From an uncultured Bacteroidales bacterium (GTDB lineage: Bacteria; Bacteroidota; Bacteroidia; Bacteroidales; Muribaculaceae): a DNA stretch of 64,000 nt. Made by a program: the position numbers and the translations under genes. The notes beneath the pieces are model-generated. The model had not been told where the DNA came from, ran no database searches, and saw nothing but the letters and a program-made list of their open reading frames with translations. The DNA is taken from contig CACYQB010000001.1 in the NCBI GenBank assembly GCA_902776435.1, forward strand, positions 172,988 through 236,987, in the 5' to 3' direction. Within the stretch, counting starts at the first letter, position 1. The number at the start of each line of letters is the position of its first letter. Shown piece by piece: positions 17,515 to 26,227 of this stretch.

Positions 17515-18230
17515 AATGCTGGGATATTATTGGTTGTGGGTTGGTTGTTCAGATGATTGTTCAATTCGTTCTCAATCTCTTGTTCGAGATCGATGAGCAC
17601 GATGCTGCCGTCCTCGTTTTGCACTGCTCTGAATCCGTTGGCTTCGAGGTCGATGATGAAGGCGCGGCGCTTCAAGTCGGCCAGTTCGCGTTGCAGGCGC
17701 TCGTTCTCCTCGGCTAGTCGTTTGTTTTCGGCTTGCAGTCGGCGAGTGGAACGTGAACGTTTGTTGGCAGCTTTTATCGGCGTTGTCCCAGACGCAAGAC
17801 GAGGTGTCTCTACTGATAATGTGGCTGGAGCCAGTATAGGCGCATCATCCTGTGTCTCCACGATGGGCGTGGCAGGCTTTTGTTTCCCCGCTGTATCGAC
17901 TTCAGCTATTTCAGGCTGGGCAGTCGTTGTCGGGTGGTGCAGCATGGCAGTGGCCACGACGGCAGCAGTGATGCAGGCGGCAGCGGCGATGCCCCACCAG
18001 CGGTGTCCCACTTGTGAGGCTAGCGAGGGGCGGGTTTCTGAAGCAGGCACCAGTTCGCCCTCCATGCCGCTGTCAAAGTAGTCAAACATGGCGCGGTAGT
18101 CCTCCCACTCGGCAGGCACGTCGCCATGGCGGAAGTAGTCGGTCAACTGGGCCTCTTCCTCCACGGTGGTCTGCCCGTCCATGAACTTGTCGAGCAGGGC
18201 CTCTATTTGTTGATGTGAATACCGTTTCAT
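17511..18230 (-). CDS. Putative anti-sigma factor, single membrane pass with coiled coil
   Basis: This 239-residue protein has a cytoplasmic N-terminal part (about 1-75, SHQQIEALLDKFMDGQTTVE and an acidic DYRAMFDYFD region), one membrane helix (about 78-97, WWGIAAAACITAAVVATAML), a Pro/Thr-rich linker and a periplasmic leucine-zipper-like helix (RLQAENKRLAEENERLQREL). It overlaps the upstream ECF sigma gene by four bases (18227-18230). The topology and pairing are those of an anti-sigma factor. No zinc-binding HxxxCxxC motif is visible, so the sigma-binding mode may differ from ZAS-domain proteins. Confidence 0.7.
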   Translation of the reverse strand: MKRYSHQQIEALLDKFMDGQTTVEEEAQLTDYFRHGDVPAEWEDYRAMFDYFDSGMEGELVPASETRPSLASQVGHRWWGIAAAACITAAVVATAMLHHPTTTAQPEIAEVDTAGKQKPATPIVETQDDAPILAPATLSVETPRLASGTTPIKAANKRSRSTRRLQAENKRLAEENERLQRELADLKRRAFIIDLEANGFRAVQNEDGSIVLIDLEQEIENELNNHLNNQPTTNNIPAL

Positions 18231-18733
18231 TGTCTGTAATTGTTTCGTTGTTGTTGGATTTCAGAGAGTAACTGTCGTCGTGCTCTGGCGAGTAAAGTGT
18301 TTACGCTTGCTTCCTTGATGCCCAGGATGGCGGCAATCTCGCTGTTGGAGCGGTGCTCGACTTGCCGCAACTTGAGCACAGCGTGCTGGGTGAAGGGCAG
18401 GTTGCGGATGCGCTCTCGTAGCCACTGTTCATCTTCTCGTCGCAGCATCAGGTCAAGAGGTGAAGGTGCCGATTGGGTGGCAGTGTGCCACTCTTCGAGC
18501 GGGAGCATGGATCGGCGACGTTGTTGATTTAATGCCAGGTGGCGTGCAATCGTCGAGGTATAGCCCTCGGGATTGTAGAGGCGGGGATCGTCACGCATCT
18601 GCCACAAGCGCAACATCGTCTCTTGGGCGATGTCCTCGGCAGATTCACTGTCGGCACCCGCCATAGTGGCTGCCTTCAGCGCCAGTTGCCTGAGCCGTGG
18701 TGCTTGCTGGTTAAATGCGTCTATCGTCATCAA
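18227..18733 (-). CDS. ECF-type RNA polymerase sigma factor
   Basis: This 168-residue sigma-70 family protein has a region 2 (about 10-75, DIAQETMLRLWQMRDDP and a following YTSTIARHLALNQQRRR) and a region 4 helix-turn-helix (about 110-160, NSEIAAILGIKEASVNTLLA). There is no region 1 or 3, as expected for an ECF factor. It heads a four-gene operon: sigma, anti-sigma, secreted protein, outer-membrane barrel. No clear TAnnTTTG box precedes it, which would fit autoregulation from a different promoter. The ATG one codon downstream is an equally good start. Confidence 0.92.
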   Translation of the reverse strand: MMTIDAFNQQAPRLRQLALKAATMAGADSESAEDIAQETMLRLWQMRDDPRLYNPEGYTSTIARHLALNQQRRRSMLPLEEWHTATQSAPSPLDLMLRREDEQWLRERIRNLPFTQHAVLKLRQVEHRSNSEIAAILGIKEASVNTLLARARRQLLSEIQQQRNNYRQ

Positions 18734-18835
18734 TAATTCTTGTTGTTCTTAATCGTTGCTACACTATGATAACACACAACCGCCCAATTTTTAAACAAAA
18801 AATCCCCGAAAAATTTTGTTATGGGTAATGATTAA

Positions 18836-18881
18836 AAACAGCAGGCGTGCCAATCTGTTGATTAACACGCCTGTACTGTTA
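18836..18881 (-). terminator. Intrinsic terminator after secA
   Basis: ACAG-CAGGCGTG / CACGCCTG-TA-CTGT hairpin; on the minus strand it is followed by a T5 tract. It lies 14 bases after the secA stop. Confidence 0.75.
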
Positions 18882-18894
18882 TGATAGTTAGGCT

Positions 18895-21800
18895 TTAAGC
18901 CAGGCCGCGGCCGTGGCAGTTCTTGTACTTCTTGCCGCTGCCACAGGGGCAAGGATCGTTGCGACCGATCTTGGGTCCCTCGTTACGGATGGGGCCTACG
19001 GGTCCCTGGGGACGCGGACCGACAGGTGCTGCGTTGGGACGGGTGGGATCGGGCTCGCCACCGCGGTTCTCGCTGTAGCGCTGCTGGCGAGGCTGGGGCT
19101 CACGCTCCTGGACGTTCTGTTGGGGCGGTGCCTCGGGAATCTGGCCACGCATGAGCACGGCAATGGACTTGCCGTTCATGATGCCGACCATCTGCTTGAA
19201 CATGTTGAATGCCTCGGTCTTGTAGATCACGAGCGGGTCTTTCTGCTCGTAGCTGGCGTTCTGCACACTCTGGCGCAACTGGTCCATTTCACGCAGGTGC
19301 TCTTTCCAGTTCTCGTCGATGGTGAGCAGCATGACGGCCTTCTGCCAGGCCTTGGTAAGCGACTTGCAATGAGTCTCGGCGGCCTCCTTGATGTCAATGA
19401 CGATACCGAAGGTGCGCTTGCCGTCGGTGATGGGAACACGGATGAGGCCCTGAGGCTCCATGCCGTTAGCCTGCTGGTCGGCGACAATCTGTTGGATAAT
19501 GGGATCGGCCACTTCGCTCAGGCGATCCATCTTGCGGTTAAATGCCTTGAGAACAGCATCGTACAGGATTTCCTGCTTCTTGCCGTCGTCCATGCGGCGA
19601 TATTCCTCCTCCTCAAATGGAGTCTCGATGGCATAAGTCTTGAGAACCTGCATCTTGAAGTCCTCAAAGTCGTCGGGACCATGCTTCTCGACAGCATCTT
19701 CCACACTGTCATAGAGGGTGTTAATCAAGTCCAGACCGATGCGCTCACCGATGAGGGCGTGGTGGCGGCGGGTGTAGATCACCTTACGCTGGGCGTTCAT
19801 CACGTCATCATACTCGAGCAGGTGCTTACGGATACCGAAGTTGTTTTCCTCGACACGCTTCTGAGCGTTCTCGATGCTCTTGGTAACCATGTTGCTCTCG
19901 ATGGCCTCGCCATCCTTGAGTCCCAGGCGGTCAAGAGTCTTGACCACACTCTCGCTGGCGAACAGACGCATCAGCTTATCCTCGAACGACACGAAGAATA
20001 CCGAAGAACCGGGGTCTCCCTGACGACCGGCACGACCACGCAACTGGCGGTCAACGCGGCGTGACTCGTGGCGCTCGGTACCGATGATGGCAAGACCACC
20101 TGCCTCCTTCACGGCGGGCGAGAGCTTGATATCGGTACCACGACCTGCCATGTTGGTGGCGATGGTCACAACACCCTTGCCGTCAATCGACTGACCGGCC
20201 TGGGCCACGATGTCGGCCTCCTTCTGGTGCAGCTTGGCGTTCAAGACGTTGTGGGGAATGTGGCGCAGGTTAAGCATACGGCTCAGCATCTCACTGATTT
20301 CCACGCTTGTGGTACCCACCAGGGTGGGTCGGCCAGAGTTGCGCATGGCCTCAATCTCGGCAATGACAGCGTTGAATTTCTCCTTCTGCGTCTTGTAAAC
20401 GCGGTCGGCCATATCATTGCGGATCACGGGCTTGTTGGTCGGGATGGTCACGACATCCAGTTTGTAGATGTCCCAGAACTCACCAGCCTCGGTCTCGGCG
20501 GTACCGGTCATACCTGCGAGTTTGTGGTACATACGGAAGTAGTTCTGCAGTGTGATGGTAGCAAACGTCTGGGTTGCGGCCTCGACGTTCACGCCCTCCT
20601 TGGCCTCGATGGCCTGGTGCAGGCCGTCGCTGTAGCGGCGTCCTTCCATCACGCGGCCCGTTTGTTCATCGACAATCTTCACCTTGCCCTCGGCATCGAC
20701 GATATACTCGTCATCGCGGTTGAACAGGGTGTAGGCCTTCAAGAGCTGGGTGACGGTGTGCACGCGCTCGGCCTTGACCGAGTAGTTGGCGAGCAGCTCA
20801 TCCTTCTTGTTGGTTTTTTCCTCGTCGGTGAGGGGCTCGTTGGTCACAGCCGACAGCTGTGCGGCGATATCGGGGAGGATGAAGAATTCGGGGTCATCGG
20901 TACCTCTTGTCAGCACGTCGATACCCTTATCGGTCATCTCGACGGTGTTGTTCTTCTCGTCGATGATGAAGAACAGGGGATCGGTGACGGTGGGCATCTC
21001 GCGGTTGTTGTCCTGCATGTAGTAGGCCTCGGTCTTGAGCATGGCGTTCTTGACGCCCTCTTCACTCAAGTACTTAATCAGTGGCTTATACTTGGGCAGG
21101 CCCTTGAAGGCGCGGAAGAGCCTCAGAGTACCTTCCTTTACGGTGGCTTCGTCATCGCTGGCCATCATCTTCTTGGCATCAGCGAGCAGGCCGGTCACCA
21201 ACTGGCGCTGGGCGTTGTAAACGCGCTCCACATTGGGCTTGAAGTCGTTGAACATCTGGTCTTCACCCTTGGGCACGGGACCAGAAATAATCAACGGGGT
21301 ACGGGCATCATCAATAAGGACGCTATCGACCTCATCGACAATGGCAAAGTTGTGGGGGCGCTGCACCATGTCCTCGGGACGCATCGCCATGTTGTCACGC
21401 AGGTAGTCGAAACCGAACTCACTGTTGGTACCGAAGGTGATGTCGCAGTTGTAGGCGTCACGGCGCTGGGGCGAGTTGGGCTCGGTCTTGTCGATACAAG
21501 CCACGGTCATGCCATGGAACATGTACAACGGACCCATCCACTCGCTATCGCGCTTGGCCAGGTAGTCGTTGACGGTTACCACGTGTACGCCATTGCCGGT
21601 CAAGCCGTTGAGGAAGACGGGCAGGGTAGCCACCAGGGTTTTACCTTCACCAGTCGCCATCTCGGCAATCTTACCCTGATGCAGAACGATACCACCGATG
21701 AGCTGCACATCATAGTGCACCATGTCCCACTTCATGTCGTTACCGCCGGCAATCCAGTGATTGGTGTAGATGGCCTTGTCGCCGTCGATGGTGACAAAGT

Positions 21801-22230
21801 CCTTGCCCTGGGCTGCCAGGTCGCGGTCAAGCTGGGTAGCGGTTACGGTAATGGTCTCGTTCTCGGCAAAACGCCTAGCGGTAGATTTCACGATGGCGAA
21901 TACGGTGGGCAATACCTCGTTGAGTTTGTCCTCGAGGACATCGAGAATCTCTTTCTGGATATCATCGACTTTCTTCCACAGGGGCTCGCGTTCCTCGTAA
22001 TCGAGGGTCTCGATTTCGGCCTTGATGCGTTCAATCTCGTCGCGCTTGTCCTGTACCGATTCGTTGAGATAATGACGGATGTCGGCAGTACGCTGTCTCA
22101 GGCTGTCGATGTCCAGTGCGTCTATCTCGGGATAAATTGATTTGATTTGGTTGACAATAGGCGTGATTTTCTTGAGGTCACGCGTTGACTTATTGCCAAA
22201 CATTGATTTCAAAATGTCACTAAGTCCCAT
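18895..22230 (-). CDS. secA: Preprotein translocase ATPase SecA
   Basis: SecA is the ATPase motor that drives unfolded preproteins through SecYEG. At 1111 residues this copy is longer than the E. coli protein (901), as usual in Bacteroidetes. Visible motifs are Walker A MATGEGKT (about residue 190), [19 protein letters not shown] (Walker B), [10 protein letters not shown] and [21 protein letters not shown] in the second motor domain, and a C-terminal zinc-binding SEC-C tail [15 protein letters not shown] Pro/Arg-rich linker precedes the tail. It is monocistronic with a TATCTTTG -7 box upstream and a terminator downstream. Confidence 0.98.
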   Translation of the reverse strand: MGLSDILKSMFGNKSTRDLKKITPIVNQIKSIYPEIDALDIDSLRQRTADIRHYLNESVQDKRDEIERIKAEIETLDYEEREPLWKKVDDIQKEILDVLEDKLNEVLPTVFAIVKSTARRFAENETITVTATQLDRDLAAQGKDFVTIDGDKAIYTNHWIAGGNDMKWDMVHYDVQLIGGIVLHQGKIAEMATGEGKTLVATLPVFLNGLTGNGVHVVTVNDYLAKRDSEWMGPLYMFHGMTVACIDKTEPNSPQRRDAYNCDITFGTNSEFGFDYLRDNMAMRPEDMVQRPHNFAIVDEVDSVLIDDARTPLIISGPVPKGEDQMFNDFKPNVERVYNAQRQLVTGLLADAKKMMASDDEATVKEGTLRLFRAFKGLPKYKPLIKYLSEEGVKNAMLKTEAYYMQDNNREMPTVTDPLFFIIDEKNNTVEMTDKGIDVLTRGTDDPEFFILPDIAAQLSAVTNEPLTDEEKTNKKDELLANYSVKAERVHTVTQLLKAYTLFNRDDEYIVDAEGKVKIVDEQTGRVMEGRRYSDGLHQAIEAKEGVNVEAATQTFATITLQNYFRMYHKLAGMTGTAETEAGEFWDIYKLDVVTIPTNKPVIRNDMADRVYKTQKEKFNAVIAEIEAMRNSGRPTLVGTTSVEISEMLSRMLNLRHIPHNVLNAKLHQKEADIVAQAGQSIDGKGVVTIATNMAGRGTDIKLSPAVKEAGGLAIIGTERHESRRVDRQLRGRAGRQGDPGSSVFFVSFEDKLMRLFASESVVKTLDRLGLKDGEAIESNMVTKSIENAQKRVEENNFGIRKHLLEYDDVMNAQRKVIYTRRHHALIGERIGLDLINTLYDSVEDAVEKHGPDDFEDFKMQVLKTYAIETPFEEEEYRRMDDGKKQEILYDAVLKAFNRKMDRLSEVADPIIQQIVADQQANGMEPQGLIRVPITDGKRTFGIVIDIKEAAETHCKSLTKAWQKAVMLLTIDENWKEHLREMDQLRQSVQNASYEQKDPLVIYKTEAFNMFKQMVGIMNGKSIAVLMRGQIPEAPPQQNVQEREPQPRQQRYSENRGGEPDPTRPNAAPVGPRPQGPVGPIRNEGPKIGRNDPCPCGSGKKYKNCHGRGLA

Positions 22231-22283
22231 TTTTGGTTTGTAGTTGTAGTATGTATTTATTGTTGATTTTTTTGTTCAAACCG

Positions 22284-22291
22284 CAAAGATA
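22284..22291 (-). promoter_or_regulatory. -7 box for secA
   Basis: TATCTTTG on the minus strand, 53 bases before the secA ATG. -33 element not clear. Confidence 0.55.
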
Positions 22292-22356
22292 CATTTTTTT
22301 GGCCGATAAAGGGCTATAATTCAATGATAAATCACCCGGTACGGTAAAAAATGGCA

Positions 22357-22437
22357 GTTTTAGGCTTAAGGTGTTAGGCTTTAGGATAAAGGATGGGGAT
22401 GCCAACTCCTAACTTCTAACTCCTAATTCCTAACTTT
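22357..22437. repeat. Inverted heptad array overlapping the stop of the DUF4105 gene
   Basis: Five TTAGG-type 7-bp units (22357-22391), a short GC-rich centre with GCCAACT, then five CCTAACT-type units (22404-22437). The last codons and stop of the DUF4105 gene (GTT AGG AAT TAG on the minus strand) are built from the repeat itself. Confidence 0.75.
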
Positions 22438-23754
22438 CTTGGAAGGGGTAGGGCCACGAGTTGGTTGGCTCAGCAGGAAGACGTTGGTGAGCGAGCGCAT
22501 CACCAGTGTCGCCATCAGCGGGAAGAAGGCGATGTTGCCCACCTGGGGCTGCCATGGCCATGCCAGCATGAGCAGGGCAACGATGAGGGCATTAAGGGCA
22601 TGGAGCCAGCGTGCGGCTTGACGGGTTTTCCTGAACCAGGGCAATATGGCAAGCAGCAACAGCAAGGGGTTGAGCCACAGGATATTGATATTGGGCGAGG
22701 TGGCCTCGTGGGTTGAGAAGCAGATGAGGAAGAACAGGAGGCAACCAGCCAAACCACCCGTAGTGAACAGCAGTGTGTCAAACCACTTGGACACGTCACG
22801 ATGGCGCCAGTCACGTCCACTCACAAGCAAAGCCAAGGCTAGTACCAATAGCGCGAAAGCCAGGGGTGAGATATACCAGGGCGTGGGTGGCCTCACGTTG
22901 CCCTCGGTGCTCTTGTCAATGGGTATGGTGGTGGCTTTGACTAGTGGAACCGACACGCTGTCGGTGGTGATGGTGGCTCCGGCCACGGCATCCATGAGCA
23001 GCATGGGAATGAACATCGTGGCGCGCTGGTCGAGCGCGGTGTCCACATCCCAACCCAGTACCAGGTCGATGCCAAATTTCTCCCACGCATAGTTGCGGCA
23101 GTAATGTGCCAAAATGTCACGATAGGTGACAGCCGTGTCGCCCATCGCGGGATATTGCAGGCTCTCGCCAGTGGCCATCTCGATGATGTCTCGAGGGCGG
23201 GTAGAGCAGTTGTCACTCAGGAACTTATAGCGGTAAGTACGGTTCTCGGGCTGAGCATTATTCCACAGGAAGTCTCTAACGGCAATGGCCCTGTCCTGGG
23301 ACAGGTTGAGTTCCTGCTCGACCATGCGTCGTTCTTCCATGCCGATGGTAGCATAAGCCCGCGGCACGGGCGCACAGATATAGTCGGTCTCGCCAAGCAT
23401 AAACCTCCACATGAATGCGGGGGCTTGAAAATCAAACACACCGTAGTTGAAGTACAGATCAATAGGACCTTGCTTGACACGTATCTCACTGTGTCCCCAG
23501 ATGTTATGTGGCTCGCTGCCAGGATAGAAGGTAACGAGGCTCACCTTTACCGAGTCTTCCTCCTGCTCCTGGATAGGTCTTGGGATGGAAATCTCGGGGG
23601 CGGCGTCAAGTGTACCCGTTGCACACAGGGCACACAACATCGTCGTCAAACAATAGTGGCGCAAGCCGGTAGGAATGCCAAAAATATTTTTGAGCATTCC
23701 CGTGGCGTAGCCTGCTTTCGCCTCCTTGCCATATTTACGCAATAATCCTTGCAT
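22423..23754 (-). CDS. DUF4105 (Lnb-type) membrane protein
   Basis: This 443-residue protein has an N-terminal signal region (hydrophobic around residues 32-48), a DUF4105 domain (about 65-270) with the family motifs HNIWGHSEIRV, YFNYGVFDF and FLSDNCSTRPRD, and a C-terminal membrane half with about four to five helices (from about residue 293). His in GHS and Cys in DNCSTR look like the catalytic pair of this papain/NlpC-like fold. In Lnb of some Gram-positives the DUF4105 domain acts in lipoprotein N-acyl transfer. The Bacteroidales role is unproven. The last three residues lie in a heptad repeat, so the C-terminus may be recently altered. ATG 23697 is an alternative start. Confidence 0.82.
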   Translation of the reverse strand: MQGLLRKYGKEAKAGYATGMLKNIFGIPTGLRHYCLTTMLCALCATGTLDAAPEISIPRPIQEQEEDSVKVSLVTFYPGSEPHNIWGHSEIRVKQGPIDLYFNYGVFDFQAPAFMWRFMLGETDYICAPVPRAYATIGMEERRMVEQELNLSQDRAIAVRDFLWNNAQPENRTYRYKFLSDNCSTRPRDIIEMATGESLQYPAMGDTAVTYRDILAHYCRNYAWEKFGIDLVLGWDVDTALDQRATMFIPMLLMDAVAGATITTDSVSVPLVKATTIPIDKSTEGNVRPPTPWYISPLAFALLVLALALLVSGRDWRHRDVSKWFDTLLFTTGGLAGCLLFFLICFSTHEATSPNINILWLNPLLLLLAILPWFRKTRQAARWLHALNALIVALLMLAWPWQPQVGNIAFFPLMATLVMRSLTNVFLLSQPTRGPTPSKKVRN

Positions 23755-23937
23755 CTATACATTATTATAATTGGCAAGAATAATGCCAATTCACAATAGA
23801 TTAACGTGAGACCACCACCCGATAGTATAACTCTACCCTAAAACAGCAGTTCTCTTCATCAAATAATACTATGTGATGTTTGAACGATCATCATTTGCAT
23901 TGAGAAAAGTTCGCAATGGCCTTAAATGAAAACATTC

Positions 23938-23966
23938 TTGCTGAAATGGCTTATCTTGTATATTTG
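23938..23966 (+). promoter_or_regulatory. Orphan promoter in the 23.8-24.4 kb gap
   Basis: TTG (23938-23940), 18-base spacer, TATATTTG (23959-23966). No protein gene follows on this strand, so it probably drives a non-coding RNA. Confidence 0.55.
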
Positions 23967-24210
23967 AGGCTCCGGAGTGTTGTTATCTTGCATGTATTGC
24001 GCCGATAAAATGGGATTAAACTACCGAAAAGAGGTATATCCTGCATTATTTTACAGGATAAACACGAATTTTCAAGATAAAAATTTTGTGGAATAAAAAT
24101 TAATTCCGTTCTTTGCATACGCATAAAACAGAAAATTGCACTTTTCTATACAGATTCTATTCATAAAAAATTGGAAGTCCCACTCGTGAGAGCCGGACTT
24201 TTTTATTTTT
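23967..24210 (+). ncRNA. Candidate structured small RNA of unknown class
   Basis: A promoter at 23938-23966 and a terminator at 24175-24210 bracket about 240 bases with no ORF. The predicted 5' end (GGCTC-CG-GAGTG) is complementary to the 3' part (CACTC-GTGA-GAGCC), giving a closing stem as in 6S-like or other compact RNAs. An inner hairpin TATCCTG/CAGGATA lies at about 24036-24060. I cannot assign a family. Confidence 0.35.
24175..24210 (+). terminator. Intrinsic terminator of the candidate small RNA
   Basis: AAGTCC ... GGACTT hairpin with an inner CTCGTGAG, followed by TTTTTTATTTTTT. No protein gene lies upstream on this strand. Confidence 0.6.
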
Positions 24211-24226
24211 TACCCAAAGATTTGCA

Positions 24227-24430
24227 TTGCGATAATTTCGTTACGAAAAAAATCGCAATAATTGATAAAATGAAGTGGACAGCCAAACCATTGCTGTCCA
24301 CTAGAAATCCAGAGATGATGAAATTCTTATTAATCGGTTTTATTAAGAGCCCAGAATTATTGATTTCTGGAAAAAACCGCTAGGAGCGACCAGGGACGCG
24401 GATGCCAGGTCGTTTAGGTCGTTGTTTTTT
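24227..24430. other. Further hairpins in the intergenic gap
   Basis: A nested hairpin TTGCGAT-(TTTCG..CGAAA)-ATCGCAA at 24227-24257, a perfect 10-bp stem AGTGGACAGC/GCTGTCCACT at 24274-24302, CCAGAA/TTCTGG near 24351-24370, and CGACC/GGTCG near 24388-24412. The last could end the LRR-dockerin transcript on the minus strand. A 70-codon ORF here has no support. Confidence 0.45.
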
Positions 24431-24446
24431 CTATTGTTTACATGAA

Positions 24447-26159
24447 TCAGTCCTCGGTCTTTATTCTTTCCTTGATGGCGCGGGAGACCGATTTTATAAC
24501 GCTGGAGCCATTATCTTGACGTTGAGCCTTTCGGTCGATGGCTGCGTTATTCCGGTGCCAGATTCGGCGATAGGCGGTATAATTCTTGAAATCCTCGTCA
24601 AGAGACAGCAAGAGGTAACCGTTGTCATCTATGTCACAGTACAGTTCCTCATAATCGCCGTCATTGTACCAGATGTATAGCCGCTGGCCTTCCAATTTCC
24701 ACCTCAGCTCAGTAAAGAAATCGACAATTTCATTATTAACATAGGTGTGATAGGAGTAGACGCCAGTCTTGTTGCGATAGAATGTAAAATACACCGCGAT
24801 TTCTTCCGGTATATCATATTTGCCATATTCATCGACAGCATACTCAGAGTACCACCCGCCCGTAATGTCTAGGGCATTATAATCTCTCAAGATCACATCA
24901 ATCACGGTATTGACATCAGCAATGTTGACTTCTCCGTCACCGTTCACATCGGCTGCTGCATTGCCGCCGCCAAGAACCACATCGATGACGACATTGACAT
25001 CGGCAATGTTGACCTCATCGTCGCCGTTCACGTCGCCATACACATGTCCCATCTCCACAATCCTCTCGAAAAACGGGAACCAATGCCAATCGGCTTGATA
25101 GGCATCGGCAGTGCCGTTAGGCACATGAAGTATGCGACCTGAAATGTCTTGATCTTGTTGACGGAACACATCATCGCCCATTGTTATTGCTGACGGGTCG
25201 GTAATATAGCAGAACACGTGCTTCAGGCTGTTGCAGTACTTGAACGCCTCGCCGCCGATAGTGGTGACAGAGTTGGGGATGGTTACGCTTGTCAAGCCGC
25301 TACAGTTAGCGAAAGCCCCGCCGCCGATAGTGGTGATGGAGTTGGGGATATTAACGTTTGTCAGCCCACTGCAATCAGAGAATGTCCCAGCGTAGATGGA
25401 AGTGACGGAGTTGGGAATGTCTACATTCGTCAGACTACGGCAGCCAGCGAACGCATTTCTGCCAATGGTGGTGACAGAATTGGGAATTGTGACGCTGGCC
25501 AGGCCAGTGCAGGAACTAAATGCATAGTCGCCGATGGTGGTGACAGAATTGGGAATACTGATGCTTGTCAGCCCAGTACAGTATTCGAACGCATTAGATG
25601 CAATACTAAGGGTACCATCTCTTAATGTGATATTGGTGTTTGTTGGCATGGTACCTTTATAATTATAGGCTACTAATCCTGCATAAATGAGGCCATCAGA
25701 CTGATTATTATACCAAGCGGTATTATAAAACGCACCATTCCCGATTATTGTGACGGAGTTTGGAATTGTGATGCTGGTCAGACTAGTGCAGCCCCAGAAC
25801 GCCACTTCGCCGATGGTGGTGACAGAGTTGGGGATAATGACGTCTGTCAAGCGGCTACATCCGTAGAATGCCTCGAAGCCGATGGTGTAAACTGAATTGG
25901 GAATTGTGACGCTGGTCATACCGGTGCAGAAATAAAAAGCGCCGTCGCCGATGGCGGTGACCGGGTAAGTCTTGTTTCTATAGGTCACTGTTGAGGGAAT
26001 CGTCACGTCGCCGACGTAGTCGGCATCTCCTTTTGTCACGGTGGCTTCGTTGCCGTTGATGTTGTAGTAGATGCCATCAACCTCAAAGTCATAGGCGGAG
26101 GCAGTGGCTGGCAACAGCAGGGCCAGAAGCAGGAGTGTGGATGTGATAAAGCTTTTCAT
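24447..26159 (-). CDS. BspA-type leucine-rich repeat protein with dockerin-like module
   Basis: From ATG 26159 the protein has 570 residues: a signal peptide (MKSFITSTLLLLALLLPATASA) and LRR_5/BspA repeats at about 63-313 with units like SVTTIGDYAFSSCTGLASV. Two dockerin-like EF-hand repeats follow at about 375-425 (GDVNGDDEVNIADVNVVIDVVL and ADVNGDGEVNIADVNTVIDV), then a C-terminal domain (GGWYSEYAVDEYGKYDIPEE onward) resembling a small lipocalin-like fold. BspA relatives bind host or bacterial surfaces. One repeat carries an insert (about 140-165). The ORF extends upstream to 26354 inside rodA, but the signal peptide fixes the start. It follows rodA by 68 bases with no promoter box seen, so it may be read from the shape operon. 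Confidence 0.85.
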   Translation of the reverse strand: MKSFITSTLLLLALLLPATASAYDFEVDGIYYNINGNEATVTKGDADYVGDVTIPSTVTYRNKTYPVTAIGDGAFYFCTGMTSVTIPNSVYTIGFEAFYGCSRLTDVIIPNSVTTIGEVAFWGCTSLTSITIPNSVTIIGNGAFYNTAWYNNQSDGLIYAGLVAYNYKGTMPTNTNITLRDGTLSIASNAFEYCTGLTSISIPNSVTTIGDYAFSSCTGLASVTIPNSVTTIGRNAFAGCRSLTNVDIPNSVTSIYAGTFSDCSGLTNVNIPNSITTIGGGAFANCSGLTSVTIPNSVTTIGGEAFKYCNSLKHVFCYITDPSAITMGDDVFRQQDQDISGRILHVPNGTADAYQADWHWFPFFERIVEMGHVYGDVNGDDEVNIADVNVVIDVVLGGGNAAADVNGDGEVNIADVNTVIDVILRDYNALDITGGWYSEYAVDEYGKYDIPEEIAVYFTFYRNKTGVYSYHTYVNNEIVDFFTELRWKLEGQRLYIWYNDGDYEELYCDIDDNGYLLLSLDEDFKNYTAYRRIWHRNNAAIDRKAQRQDNGSSVIKSVSRAIKERIKTED

Positions 26160-26227
26160 TTTGTTTTTAAGTATTATTTTGAGTTGCTTGAGTTGTCGTT
26201 TAAAACAGTGTGCGGATGCGTTGTTGG

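Noticed and set aside
18913-20064. 383-codon plus-strand frame opposite the secA C-terminal half
   Set aside because: Antisense to conserved secA motifs and the SEC-C tail; no independent support.
20068-22140. 690-codon open frame on the plus strand opposite secA
   Set aside because: It is the antisense shadow of secA with Val/Gly/Leu-biased composition and no known motif; secA on the other strand is unambiguous.
24171-24383. 70-codon frame in the hairpin-rich gap
   Set aside because: It starts inside a terminator hairpin and has no signal or family similarity.
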